DNA of 64,000 bases from Engraulis encrasicolus (lineage: Eukaryota; Chordata; Actinopteri; Clupeiformes; Engraulidae), in assembly GCF_034702125.1 (NCBI RefSeq), contig NC_085869.1, forward strand, positions 52,317,550 to 52,381,549, given 5' to 3'. Shown here piece after piece: positions 1 to 50,830 of this stretch. Each line of letters begins with the position of its first letter. Within the stretch, counting starts at the first letter, position 1. The notes below the pieces were generated by a model. It made no database searches. It had not been told where the DNA came from and was given only the letters and a program-made list of their open reading frames with translations. The translations under genes were made by a program, and so were the position numbers.

Positions 1-157
1 GTGTCATCTAGTAGTTCTTGAAATCTTGAGATTGGTGCTATTCGCTTTTCTTCTGCTTACCTACTGCTTGGTCTAAGAATTGATACTACAGATAATAAAG
101 GTACTACATGGCTGAGATACTAAACATCTCCAATCAAAGTCTATAAAGTAATTTACC

Positions 158-335
158 TCCCGTGACGCAAATGGTAGGGCACTTGTTGGCTATGCAGCAG
201 ATCCGAGTTCGATTCCCAGCCCGGGTCCTTTCCTGACCCTTCCCCATCTCTCTCTCTCCCCACTCGCTTCCTGTCATTACCTTCACTGTCCTGTCAAATA
301 AAGGCAAAAAGCCCCCAAAATATATATATACGTAT
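158..335 (+). mobile_element. tRNA-derived SINE
   Basis: It has a tRNA-like head with an A-box-like gcaaatggtaggg and B box gagttcgattccc (205-217), then a C/T-rich body and a tail with aataaaggcaaaaagccc. The same head/body plan recurs at 12999. Confidence 0.75.
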
Positions 336-1040
336 CTTTAAAAGTCTTTAAAAACCATAAATCAGACTGTCTCCTTGAGATGACATAACTTTCAGCCAGA
401 ATAATTTGTTCTTCTGTAAATGATGCACCTACAACACAAAGGCTTCTCTGAGGTCTTCCTGGACCTTGTAAGATAAGACACAAAGGGGCCTACATGACAC
501 TTATCACTGACCCTTGCAATCTCCAGTGTGTGTGAGGGACGGGTCACTCGTGACCCAGGGGTGAGGGCACCTGACCCGCCCCCGTCGTCTCATTTGGAGT
601 CACCACGATACCCTCTTGATTGACAGGTTAGCTTCAGGCCTGGTTCCCTCCAGTGAGGGGGTGTTCAACGGCATCCCAGCCTGCAAGCTCAGCTCGCCAC
701 TATCCCATTTCTAGATCCCAATCTTCTCACGTTGCCACAGAAAATTAACTTAAACAAAGACTTATTTAACCCTGTGACATTTAGGCCTATATAATGTTTC
801 AAAGTTTCAGTTCCAACTAAGGCCACCAACAGTACAGAGCAATCGAGCCATCAACCTCGCATGTTAGGATTGAGATTTGAGCATAGACTAAAAACTGCAC
901 AAGGTTTATATTACGTAAGACATACTACGTTTCGAGATAAGGTGGTGGTATGGGGAGCACAAAGTTTTGCTTAGGGCCCCATAATGGCTTCGGCCGGCCC
1001 TGTTTCGAGCCATCGGGGTCTTCATCAGGCATGATCAGTG

Positions 1041-1192
1041 GAATGCTGTAATAGTCAGTGAAAAACCTTAACTACCATAGTACTACCACCGCTATGACAG
1101 TGCACAGGGCCTTTGATAGTACATTACGACTTGGCCATCGCCATTCCGGTATCAGCTAATTTATAACAAGCGCCATGTCTTACTGGGTTAAA
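1041..1192 (+). repeat. ~150-bp dispersed repeat, copy 1 of 3
   Basis: It starts gctgtaatagtcagtg and includes ctaccatagtactac, acattacgacttggcc and ccatgtcttactgggtta. Related copies lie at 12837 and 25297. Class unknown. Confidence 0.7.
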
Positions 1193-1344
1193 TGAACCAT
1201 CAGTCGGGAGTTGCAGTGTGCGGATTACTCTCTCTGTTCTTAGATATGCCTTTGGCCTGCACCTGACCTCAATGAGCTCGGTGGGATGAGCAAGTGCATA
1301 CATGTACTCTTTTAAAATCTACACAAACCACAATTGCTCCTCTG

Positions 1345-1440
1345 AATTTGAACACCTAAAAAAGCACAAAAAGCACAACCCAAAAAGCCAAAAAGCACAA
1401 CCCAACGCCAAAAAGCACAACCCAAGCACTCAAGCACCAA
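1345..1440 (+). repeat. Short tandem repeat, aaaaagcacaaccca units
   Basis: Four to five imperfect units of about 15-22 bp. Confidence 0.6.
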
Positions 1441-1742
1441 GCATTCAGGTGGCACAGGTGGCGGGAAGATAGATAGAGGAAGTACACACACACAACCAGT
1501 CTCTCATTCATTTCCTGACACTAAAAAAGGGAGCAGAGTCAGACAAAAATAGTCCACTAAAAGCATGTGGTCTGCCCTTCCTTGACGAAGCGTAATAATA
1601 GACTGCATGCTTTGTTCCAGGTAGATGCAGGTAGCTTTTCTTCTCCTCACAGACACATAAAGCAGAGCAGACCTAGTGCTTTAGGGCATGAACATCCCAA
1701 ACACGGCCTGTTCACAGAGACCCAGTTCCATTACGTCAGTGG

Positions 1743-4176
<2,434 letters not shown>

Positions 4177-4565
4177 ATCACCCCCAAGATCTATAACTCC
4201 AACACACCCCAAGATCTACTCCCTGGAAGCCCACCCCCCAAACCTAACTACGCATCTAACCCTCTGGCCCCGAACAACAACTGCCCCAAACTCAACACCC
4301 CATCCCAAACAGCTCCCCAGTCTCCCAGGCCAACTGACCTCCCCCTTGGCCAGCTAGCTCTAGCCATGTCCTGCTGGCGCTGATGTTGAGACTTCAAACG
4401 CTACAAACCATGCCTGTGATCAGCAAGCTGTCCTCAACACAGACATCGCCTGTCAGACTCGGACAGAGAGAACGAGCCAAGGAAAAAAGACTAGAAGACT
4501 ACAGGAGGGAAGCCTCACTCCTCACTGTCCCTCAAGATGACTAATGGAGAGAGATCGCAAGACAG

Positions 4566-4677
<112 letters not shown>

Positions 4678-4940
4678 CACTGGGCTATGGCAAAAATGCT
4701 AATGGCTAAGCCCTGCATACATGTGCCTAACAGAGAAAAGAGGAAACCAAAATGTCATTTTTTAAAGTGACATTAAGGAGTGTGTTTATCTGGGCAGGTG
4801 TGACCCCTAGTAAACGAGTGACTCCGTTCAAACAAAAGCCATTCCATTTGCGAAAGCCAGAGAAGTCCCAAGAGGGGCCTGCAACTCTGCACTGGCAGGC
4901 TAATGTGCCTATGAGGTTTTAGTTTCACGACTGGATGCAG

Positions 4941-4945
<5 letters not shown>

Positions 4946-5036
<91 letters not shown>

Positions 5037-5042
5037 CTCTCT
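4946..5042. repeat. (TC)n microsatellite
   Basis: About 95 bp, one interruption at 5031. Confidence 0.97.
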
Positions 5043-5129
5043 GGTCTCTTCTCACTCTGCAGGACATTAGTCAAGAGTGCATTTCTTCTGCTTCATAAAT
5101 CAACTAGGACTGTTGCTCTTAACTCGTCG

Positions 5130-5293
<164 letters not shown>

Positions 5294-7405
5294 TGACATG
5301 CAGTCTGTAGGCTATGGCCTTCAACTTCAGGGAAATCCATTTCCTGCTGTCAAAGAAGAAATGTGTCTGGAAATCATGACCTCTTTGGTTAGAAAGATCT
5401 GTTGTTGGGACAACAGAGAACTAATTAAATTAGGCCCATTTTCCTTCCAGTCTAAAAATCTTTCAAACGTATTGGCTACTTGTTCTCTAGGCTAGCAATA
5501 GGCGTAGACTAGCCTACTTTATGTCACTGCATATTTTGATTTCACACTTTATAGGAACATATACCTTATGTCAAATTATGTCAAATGACGAAAACATGTC
5601 ATGTGGGTCTTGGGCCTAATGTTTGAAATTTTCGGTAGCCTACAGAAAAAGCACAAAATGGTTGTGAAAACAAAAAGAACCATGGAAATTTAACTTTTTT
5701 CGCGAGGGTTGATATTTCAGTCTGATGCAGTAAGATAGTGAGACTATGTTGCTGCACTCGTTCTCTCCGAGTTTTGAAAAAAAGCCTGGTGACAGCTTGT
5801 AACAGGGGTCACCAGTGGGTCCCCCGTTTACACAGACACCCCATATGGGACAGTGCAACTGTCATAACTGACAGAGCTGTGTCCACAGAGGGTGGTCAGA
5901 CAACCACACATGTACTGTTCTTAACTGCATGAGGTTTGCTTTATGTTCAGCAATGCTTATGGTTTCACAAAACGATGTAGGACGCATAGATTTTGTATAA
6001 TGTAAAGCTCTCTACATAAGGACTGAAATGGCATCGACGACTGGGTAACAGACAAGGCAAAAGGTTTTGACCTAACGGCTCCCATTGTGTTTTGAATTTA
6101 CACCACCGAGCGAAAGTGCTTGGTACAATGTTTCAATGGAGCTTCACAATGTCTTTTGTTCCTTCGTTAAAAATGTCTCCAACAGCTGTCCGCTCTATAC
6201 AACAACAGCCTAAATCAACACACAGTGACTTAAGGCACCATTGCACGCTTGACAAATATATTTTCTTTACCAATTCTCAACATTCAGACCTTAGAAAGAG
6301 AACAATTTTGTTGTAGGCTAAACTATTCCATACCATTCATTCAGACTACAGTGGGAACTCGAAGTTTACGCGCAGTGCTCTGTCTGACTAGTGGTCACCG
6401 CACAGTAACCGTCTCTGCCAAGAAATTAGAAGCGGACAAAGCATCAAATAGACTGAGTCCACACAGTCTTACCTCAATTTGCTTTTCTTGTAACTGAAGA
6501 CTGAAGATTGGGATATTAATCTTTCCGATCTTCGGATATTTCACAGAGAATACTTCTTGCCAGTGGATGACAGAGCGCGAGAGAGGAGGAGTAGGCGGGA
6601 TGAAGTGAGTGGAAGGCGGGGTTGAAAGGCAGGTGAAGTTTCGAATCGGCCTCTGGCCAACTTCTTTGTATTTCAAAGGGTTAAATAGACAAAGCAAAAC
6701 TGAATAATAACAACAATATCAATAATAACACAACAACTACTACTAATAATAATTATATAAGCACTATTGTAGCCTACTTTAACAATATGAAAAATTACAA
6801 CCAATAAATTAATAGGTTGTTTGTTTATCCCCGTGGTCAGGACTATTCATAGCAACAATGCAAATTGAAATTTGTGCCATCTAGTAGTCAAAATGGGAAA
6901 AACGGGCAGGGGGCGTATTACCCCGTGGGGGCGCATTGCCCCTCTCTACTATACTATTGTGCAGGGCCGTAACCAGACATTTTCAAATATAGGGGTCAAA
7001 CACTGTGCGCTGTACTGTAAGCCTACTGTACATTTAGAATGCTTCAAATACTTCAATCAAACTCTTAAGTTTGTTTTCATTAATCACTGCCTTGAGGATA
7101 AGTGGGGGTGTCGTATACTGACTAATTTATCATTGTTGATCATAGGCTATATCGATTTTCATCATAGATAAATTTTACATTACTGAAAAAAATAGAGGAC
7201 ATGACTTCTGTGCCCTGAATGGTGGTTACGGCCATGCTATTGTGAATCTGTAGGGCCTAGGCCTAATGTGCAGTACAAAGAAAGACACAGAAGGACATTT
7301 TGAAAGTCAAATCCCTTTATTTCTTTATAGGTGTCACTTTCATGTGACAGCCCAACATTGCCCATTCCATATCAAATCGTAGCTCATGTATTAAAACTAT
7401 ACCTG
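5294..7405. other. No gene seen
   Basis: No frame here resembles a known protein or has supporting splice signals. AT-rich simple sequence lies at 6700-6760. Confidence 0.5.
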
Positions 7406-8056
7406 TTAAAGGAGAAGTCCACTTTTTTGAACATTAAGGCCATTTTCTGAGTGGTCTGCAATGTTTTAGAGTCCCCCTCACCGTTTATTTCATGGTTGCT
7501 GCAGTCTCTGTTATTTGGCTTATTTGGATTTGATCTCAACCAGCTTTAGAATGGCCGTCTATGGGCACCTAGAACTCTGTTCTTAAAATCACCTTTAACA
7601 TTTATTTTCAAGAATATGCAACTCACCAAGTGTTCAGCAGTATTCACTGGTGTTCCTTAAGAATTTTTGTAGTGAAATATGGCATCTGTCGTGTTTTATG
7701 TGTGTTTTATGTAGCAATTTGTAAATTAAGTTTCACTTTCACTTTCTTTCACAAAATGGCAAATAAAAAAGGACAGAAGCCATATTTCGCCTTGAAACTT
7801 GTTAGGGACTGCTAGTGAACACCCCTAACCACTTTGTGAGCTGTAGACTTTCGAAAACAAATGTTTAAGGTGATTTTAAGAACAGAGTTGCAGGTGCTCA
7901 TAGACAGCCATTCTAAAGCTGGTTGAGATAAAATCCAAATCAGCCAAATAACAGAGACTGCAGCAAACATGAAATAAATGGTGAGGGGGACTCTAAAACA
8001 TTGCAGACCACTCAGAAAATGGCCTTAATGTTCAAAAAAGTGGACTTCTCCTTTAA
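7406..8056. mobile_element. TTAA-flanked foldback element, ~650 bp
   Basis: Arms start aggagaagtccacttttttg (7410) and end as its complement at 8052, bounded by TTAA on both sides. The arms are at least 110 bp and near-identical (gtccccctcaccgtttatttc). The TTAA target points to piggyBac-type mobilisation. It has no transposase, and a 61-codon frame inside is not convincing. Confidence 0.75.
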
Positions 8057-10516
8057 CACTCCCTAGATGCCATTACTTCTGTGCCACAGGACTGGCATCC
8101 ATCACATTTTATCGACCTTCTCATTTCAAGCGTGATAAAAAGTTCATTAAGACTGGCATGGTATTCACACTCCTGCAAAGACACACACATTTACCAAATG
8201 TAGCAGTTTTTTTTCAAGATAAACAGTTAATTACACAAGGAAAAGGGCAAATAGCTGAAAAGGGAAACAACAAACCAGGTGAGACAGTGCTTGTAACGAT
8301 AGCTTAGCAAACACACCATGGCTTACAACCAGTCTGCAGACTCTGCACAATACCAAGCACCAGTCTTTGTCTACACGTCACTTTACTTACAGATGGTGAG
8401 GGACTAAACCACGGTGCCATGCGTGTGATATCACACAAGTCACTGGTTGTCATCAACATTTAGCCCAACTACTATGGATGAACGCAGACAGAGGTGGACA
8501 TCCCAGGTTCAAAAAGTAAAAGTCCTGCATACAGTATTTGTTTATACACTTGACCAGGGGATCCCAATTAGTGCAACTCTTCAGTTTGAGGTGAAGTGAG
8601 AAAGTTAAGTTAGCCTACCTGTGTTACTCTTTTATCTAAGAACAGGCAGTTGGGCAACATGACTGGACTTTTACGTTCTAATGTTGGGTTGTCCAGCTCT
8701 GGATGAAGGGCAAGACGCTTTCAGAGTGTGTAGTGGGAGGGAGAGAATACCTAAAATACACAGACACTTCAGATGCCACTGCACGTGAATGTGATGCATT
8801 TGTTTGTTTCACTTTGTTTAAAACATGTCCATAAATTCCAGCATTTTCACATGGTTTCATCAAAATGTCTTTCTCATACAGTGTGTTTTCAGTAGAATCA
8901 AAAACATGATAATACACTATAACAGCACAACCAGTACTGACATACCATCACAGAATGATCACCAATGGTGTGACGACCAGCATTTTTCTGTCACACCCAG
9001 TCACTCAGCAATGACTTGTCAGATGCAAAATGAGGGCAATGGACTTGCCATTAGTGACAACATTAGATCACTGTATTTACACAATATGTTACATTATACT
9101 CTTAGTGTAATCAAAATGTAACAGAGGAAAATACAGAATGCAGAATATAAGAAAATAAGGAGGTAGGTTTTGAATGATGAACTTCCCTCACAGAAACACC
9201 TGATAGTCCAAATCAGACATCTGACACAACCTATAATAACTTTTATTTGAATACTGTTAACATCTCGAGCAGTAGTAGAGCATGGTTTATCTTAATCTTT
9301 CACAACAGAATCCTGAGAGCATAGTGAGAGGTACAACAGGATATGTTACAAAAGAGGTAACTAGCTACGAATGAAATCAGAGCATCATCAGAGGGCTTTA
9401 TCACACCTGTTCACATGTTTTCCTTTGGGACTCATTAAGTACTGTATCTCTTTGACTATTTGTGCTCAATTAGGCTAGGCTAAAGGCACCCTTTCAGCAG
9501 GATGGACTGGGTGGTTGTTCAGCATCCATGCATTGGGTTCCTCGGAGGAGAAGCTTGACCATCATTCACCTTTTTTCTTTTTTACATTTCAAAACAAAAA
9601 CGTTTGATAGGCTTACGTCAATATTTTCACTGTGCTTTCAGGTGATTTTCTGTTTGAAATTGCTCATACATTTTGATTTGATTTTCCTTTAGCTCTGAAA
9701 CTAAACATTTAATACATATTGTGGCAATATACATTAAAAAAACTTTAAAAAAAACAAAAACATGTTCAACTAAAACTGACCTAAGATGATAGAAGTGCTT
9801 TGGTGTGGATGGTGCATGGCAAACACATATGTACAGAAATACTTTCTGATTCTGATTCATAATAATTCAACCATGATAAAAAAAAACCTAAAATTTTACA
9901 CCTAAAATTTGGTGTAACATAATTTCATACTGATTGTAAGGACTTAATAATAAATAATAATAATAAAATAAAACATACAAGTTAAATAAATACATGAAAC
10001 AACAAAACATTCATTTGGGATGTGCAAAATTAAACAATAGTTAAAGTACATAAAAAAACTGTAAAAACCGTTATAAAATACCCAAAAAAATCTTTAAAAA
10101 AGAATACATTCGTAACAAAGTTCATACACGGTCCGTTTTAGCATACTCATGATAGTAACAGAGCTCTCAGTATATTTTGTCTCAGCACAGGGTTACTTTC
10201 ACACTGTAGTGGGGCCCCCCTTTCCCGCAGCTCTTGTCTTTGCCGAAACGGCCTGGCTTACATAGCACATAAACACACATCAGTGGTGCCATATTTCGAC
10301 TCGCTTCCTTTACAAGTACTGCTTGAGTAGCGCTAAAGTGTTGGTACTGTGGAAGGCAAAGTGTGGAGACAACACAGTTCCCTTCCTTGTTTAATATCAC
10401 ACTGACATGAGGCATGGTGTTCTGTGATTCAGAGACTGAGTATATACACTCACCTAGTTGGAGTAGTAGTGTATGTACTGTATCGTATGTGTTTTTGCAC
10501 ATACAGTAAATGTTTA

Positions 10517-10520
<4 letters not shown>
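8057..10520. other. No gene seen; may include a distant kif5c 3' end
   Basis: tttatt (AATAAA on the minus strand) occurs near 9243. A long A/T-rich run spans 9880-10110. Whether kif5c transcripts reach this far cannot be judged. Confidence 0.35.
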
Positions 10521-10552
<32 letters not shown>

Positions 10553-10553
<1 letters not shown>

Positions 10554-10844
10554 TGCATCCCAATATGTGACCTTGCCTCCTCCACTTGCCTCCTCCACTT
10601 GCTTCTCGTCATGATGACATCACTGACAACAGCATTATATTTCAATATCTTGCAAAAGCTCAATTGTAAAGTCTTTTTCTCATTTGCAATTGGGATGGTG
10701 AATGACAAACAGTCCCGCAAAAGTTGTTGTGGCGAGGCTGACAGCTGGGAAACTTTATCGTTTTTCTTCACGGAGGAGGGGCCAGGAGGCGGGACGAGGA
10801 GACAAGCACAAGTGGAGGAGGCAAGGTCACATATTGGGATGTAC
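10553..10844. mobile_element. 292-bp MITE, tgcatcccaatatgtgacc family, between two TG arrays
   Basis: Terminal repeats gtgcatcccaatatgtgacc and its complement. The interior (catgatgacatcactgacaa, caaaagctcaattgtaaag) is shared with the element at 34112-34628. Confidence 0.75.
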
Positions 10845-10848
<4 letters not shown>

Positions 10849-10936
<88 letters not shown>

Positions 10937-10985
10937 GGTGGGTGTGTGTGTGTGTGTGTGTGCGTGCGTGCGTGTGTGTGTGTAT
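10849..10985. repeat. (TG)n microsatellite
   Basis: Follows directly on the MITE at 10553-10844; a smaller (GT)n at 10521-10551 precedes it. This suggests insertion into, or expansion from, one original array. Confidence 0.95.
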
Positions 10986-11491
10986 GTGTCTGCGTATCTG
11001 TGTGTACATGTGCCTGTACCGCACATGGATTGTAAAGGGAAATATCTAATCAAAGTGAGGTTGCACTGGCTCCCTACTAGACTTGGACATAGACTGAGAA
11101 ATGAAGGAGAAGGACAGTAGTGAGTTTTACCGGTTCTAAAGTTCTTGTTTACAAAAAGGCAATAGTGGGACGGAGCACTGATCTCTGCGCTGAGAGAAGG
11201 TTTGACTGCAAGTGTTGTGAGTAGTTGTTGACGTCCGCATTCTTGATTTTCTGCAGAGAAGAGTAAAATGTTCTGTTATAGACATTTCATGAATTGTTCA
11301 TATCGATCCACAATGGACCTAATTTCATAGGAATAATTTCACTACCCTGGTTTGTTTCAACAGTCGAGGAGGTCAAAGAAGATTTTGACTTGAGTCAAAG
11401 GAGAGACGATAATGAATTGTGGGAGTCCATCTGAAATGTATGTACTCTGGGACAAAGAGTGATGCTTGTGCATGTGCACGCGCGTGTGCAT

Positions 11492-11493
<2 letters not shown>

Positions 11494-11570
<77 letters not shown>
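11494..11570. repeat. (GT)n microsatellite
   Basis: About 77 bp, flanked by gcgcgtgtgc and cgagcgcgca. Confidence 0.95.
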
Positions 11571-11574
<4 letters not shown>

Positions 11575-11764
11575 CGCGCACGTCTCTAACATTCTATGTT
11601 AAACGCCCCAAAGTAACACAAAGATGCTACAGTATACTCATGGTAAAGCAGCTCCCTCTGCTGGCGCTTCAAGAAAGTGTTTTTCTTTCTTTTTTTAATG
11701 AAAAGTACCTCTATTGTAATGTGCCCCTCTACCACCTCATGGGTTATGGGCTACAGACACAATA

Positions 11765-12000
11765 CAACTCTAACCCCATCAGTTGCAACACATGACAAAT
11801 TACTTTCAACCCACTGATAGCAATGTCCGACATATAGGCTACGTATATTAGATCTACCTCATCAGTAGCGATGCTTGACAAATTCCTTTCATCTCACTGA
11901 TAGCAATGCTTGACAAATATATTCGTTTTTACCTCAGCGGTGGATATTATGTCTTGCAAATTACTTTCAACTCAGCAGTAGCCCAACATGACACATATAT
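11765..12000 (+). repeat. Degenerate ~55-bp tandem repeat
   Basis: Units of the type ctgatagcaatgcttgacaa followed by attactttcaac recur four or five times with substitutions. Confidence 0.5.
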
Positions 12001-12836
12001 TACTTTTGGCAATCAAATCCCTGACAAATCTACGACCCTTCCTGCTGTGGCCTTGGGGAACATACATGCAGTATATCCTGTGTCTGAAACTCCTTCATCT
12101 TTCAACTTCATTTTGTTGCTGCCAACAGCACTGGCCAAAGCAGTGCTGTCCAAGAGAGAGGCGAAGGGGGGATTTCCTAAACTCACCACATGGCATTGAC
12201 ATGTAAACGCTCTTCAAAAGAGGAAGGTCTGTTGCCTGACCCCCACCAGCACTGTACTATCACTTCATTCAATTACGTATAATCGAAAACCAGACGTTTC
12301 ATATGTGGGTTTTGTGTTTCCACTAGACAAAAAACCCTCCTGATAGGAAAACAATGAGGTATTTTATGTGAAGGGCTCACACAATAGAGATGGAGATGGA
12401 ATTTGTTTATGATTAAACCATGTGAGCAAGGAACTAATATCCTTGACTCCTAAAACAAGGCGGCAGCAAGTACATTGGACGAATTCGCCGCTCCAACATG
12501 GACTAATGGTAATGACAAAGAAGAACAATAATATGTACAGTACACCAATGGTCAGAATGTCACCAATAAACACAGTACATGAAATATGTGTACCCGAGGT
12601 CATCTTGCACAGTCTGCCTCTCGAGGCTTGAACTCACAACCTCCAGTAGACCTCTGGCTTGGGATCATGGGAGCTATAGGTGGGACAACACTGAGCTCAG
12701 TTGCTATCGCATCTGTATGCGGCTTCAGGAGGGAGATTAACTAACGTTATACCACCAAACTCTGCTAGCAGTTTGTTGGCAATTCTTTACTCATGTATGA
12801 TCTAAAATGTAATGCGCACTGTTACACCACCAGTAG

Positions 12837-12987
12837 AACGCTGTAATAGTCGTTGGAAAGACTTTACTACCATAGTACTACACTACTATGACATTACACA
12901 GAGTCTTTAGTAATACATTTCGACTGGGTCATTGCCATTCTGGTATGGAAAATGTATAGCAGTGGCCATGTCTTAACAGGATTAAAC
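12837..12987 (+). repeat. ~150-bp dispersed repeat, copy 2 of 3
   Basis: Same family as 1041-1192 (ctgtaatagtcg, accatagtactacactac, ccatgtcttaacaggatta). It immediately precedes the SINE at 12999. Confidence 0.7.
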
Positions 12988-12998
12988 ATAAAGTGTCT

Positions 12999-13172
12999 GG
13001 GCCCAGCTGTGGCTTAATTGGCTGGGCACTGGACTGCTATGCGGGGCGACCCCGGTTCGATTCCCAACCTGGGTAATTTCCCGATCCTCCCCCGTCTCTC
13101 TCTCCCACTCATTTCCTGTCCCACTCTTCACTGTCCTGTGTAAATAAAGTTGAACTCCCCCCTCCAAAAAAA
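12999..13172 (+). mobile_element. tRNA-derived SINE about 60 bp past the kif5c stop
   Basis: A box tggcttaattggctggg (13010-13026), B box ggttcgattcccaacc, body with tcatttcctgtcc, tail aataaagttgaa. It is antisense to kif5c and probably lies in its 3' UTR. Confidence 0.75.
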
Positions 13173-13227
13173 TATTTAAACATAAGATGTCAACAAACCA
13201 ACGCTGACAAACAAATCATCTGACCTC

Positions 13228-49560
<36,333 letters not shown>

Positions 49561-49969
49561 CTTCAAAGCAAAAAACACAATGATGAACACACGTCCTTGG
49601 AAGAGGCAGGGCTGAGTAATGACACTGTAGGCTGTACATAAAGGTCTATATTGGAAGTGTTGATGGTCCTTGGGAAGGTAAGGCTGAAGGGCTGACAGTA
49701 GATATTGGGGGTGGTGGTGGTAATAGAGAAACGAGTGAGGGGGGTCTTGACAGTGTTTCGCCCATGGGCCCTGTCTGCAATTGTTCCGCCACTGATTGGG
49801 GGGAGGGGGTGTACGGTGGAGCAGGGCTTTGGAGATGTGAGGCCTGACAGTGGTACATGGCGAGGGAGTGGAGGTGGCGATGGACGGGGGAGTGAGGAGA
49901 CTGTAGACTGTTCTCTGTAGCCCTTCATGTGATGGTAGGGGGTGTAGGGTGTAAGCTCCTTGGCAGGGT

Positions 49970-50280
49970 GGTAGCGTACCTATGTTCCCCGGATCCTAGA
50001 TATTGGGGCCATTTTTCTTTAAAGAAAACTGTTCTATGTTCTAACCCTGCCCAAAACCATCCCTAAACTTAACCTGTCAGTAGCGCAATGTTTCCAGGTT
50101 TTCAAATTGTGCCCTGACCAAAACTATCCCTTAACCTAACCTATCACAGGTTAGGTGCAACCACAACCTGCGCTTTGCCGTGCGGCAGCAGTCTACTAGG
50201 AAGCAGTGGGGATCATAGACCCCTTTTTTGAGAAAAAGGCTCATAAATTCCCCGGTTGCGGGGAACATAGGCATGACCCC
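49970..50280. mobile_element. 311-bp hAT-like MITE, ctatgttcccc family
   Basis: Inverted termini contain cctatgttcccc and ggggaacatagg, with internal homology to 52038-52425 (for example the stretch around gcagcagtctac). It is flanked by ggcagggt and ggcggggt, an 8-bp duplication with one mismatch. It is absent from unit 2 near 56925. Confidence 0.7.
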
Positions 50281-50748
50281 GGCGGGGTAAGGCTGACAGG
50301 CTGACAGCTGCACTTGGGAGTGGTTGTGGTGATGGACAATGGAGTTATGAGACTTAAGTCTGAATCTGAATAAATATTTAAAACGATACAAATGAGCCAT
50401 TGTTTTGAAAGGTTCTTTTGCAAGGAATGTGCCAGTAAGATCTGGATCTTGTCAAAGACCCACTAATCCCACCAGACAGGGGTATGCCATCACTGCCATT
50501 TACTGTTAAATCTATGACACTTAATAGTTCAAACAATACAATGCAACAAACTTGTTTCCATGGTAGGCCTACTGATAAATTTACTGATGTACACGATGCA
50601 TGCAGCATATATCAATTATTCTTTTCAGGATTTGTGTAGGGAAACCTTGGCTCATATCCAATCACAACCCTTGTTTTTCTTAATAAGTCTCACCTGGGAC
50701 ACACCCATTGCTAACGAGCAGCAGGCCACAGTGCTGAGTGTGTGACAC

Positions 50749-50756
50749 TATTTAAA
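50749..50756 (+). promoter_or_regulatory. TATA-like box of acidic gene copy 1
   Basis: TATTTAAA lies 75 bp upstream of the ATG inside a segment conserved between the two units. The corresponding site of copy 2 is TATTTAAG at 60568-60575. Confidence 0.45.
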
Positions 50757-50830
50757 TGACTCCAGAGTGTTGGTGGTATACAGGTTATCTTTCATCCAGA
50801 CTGTTGGTATCTTTCACTGTAGTCGGCATC

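Noticed and set aside
205..217. tRNA gene suggested by a B box (gagttcgattccc), also at 13054
   Set aside because: No tRNA cloverleaf fits; a C/T-rich body and A-rich tail follow in both places, so these are tRNA-derived SINEs.
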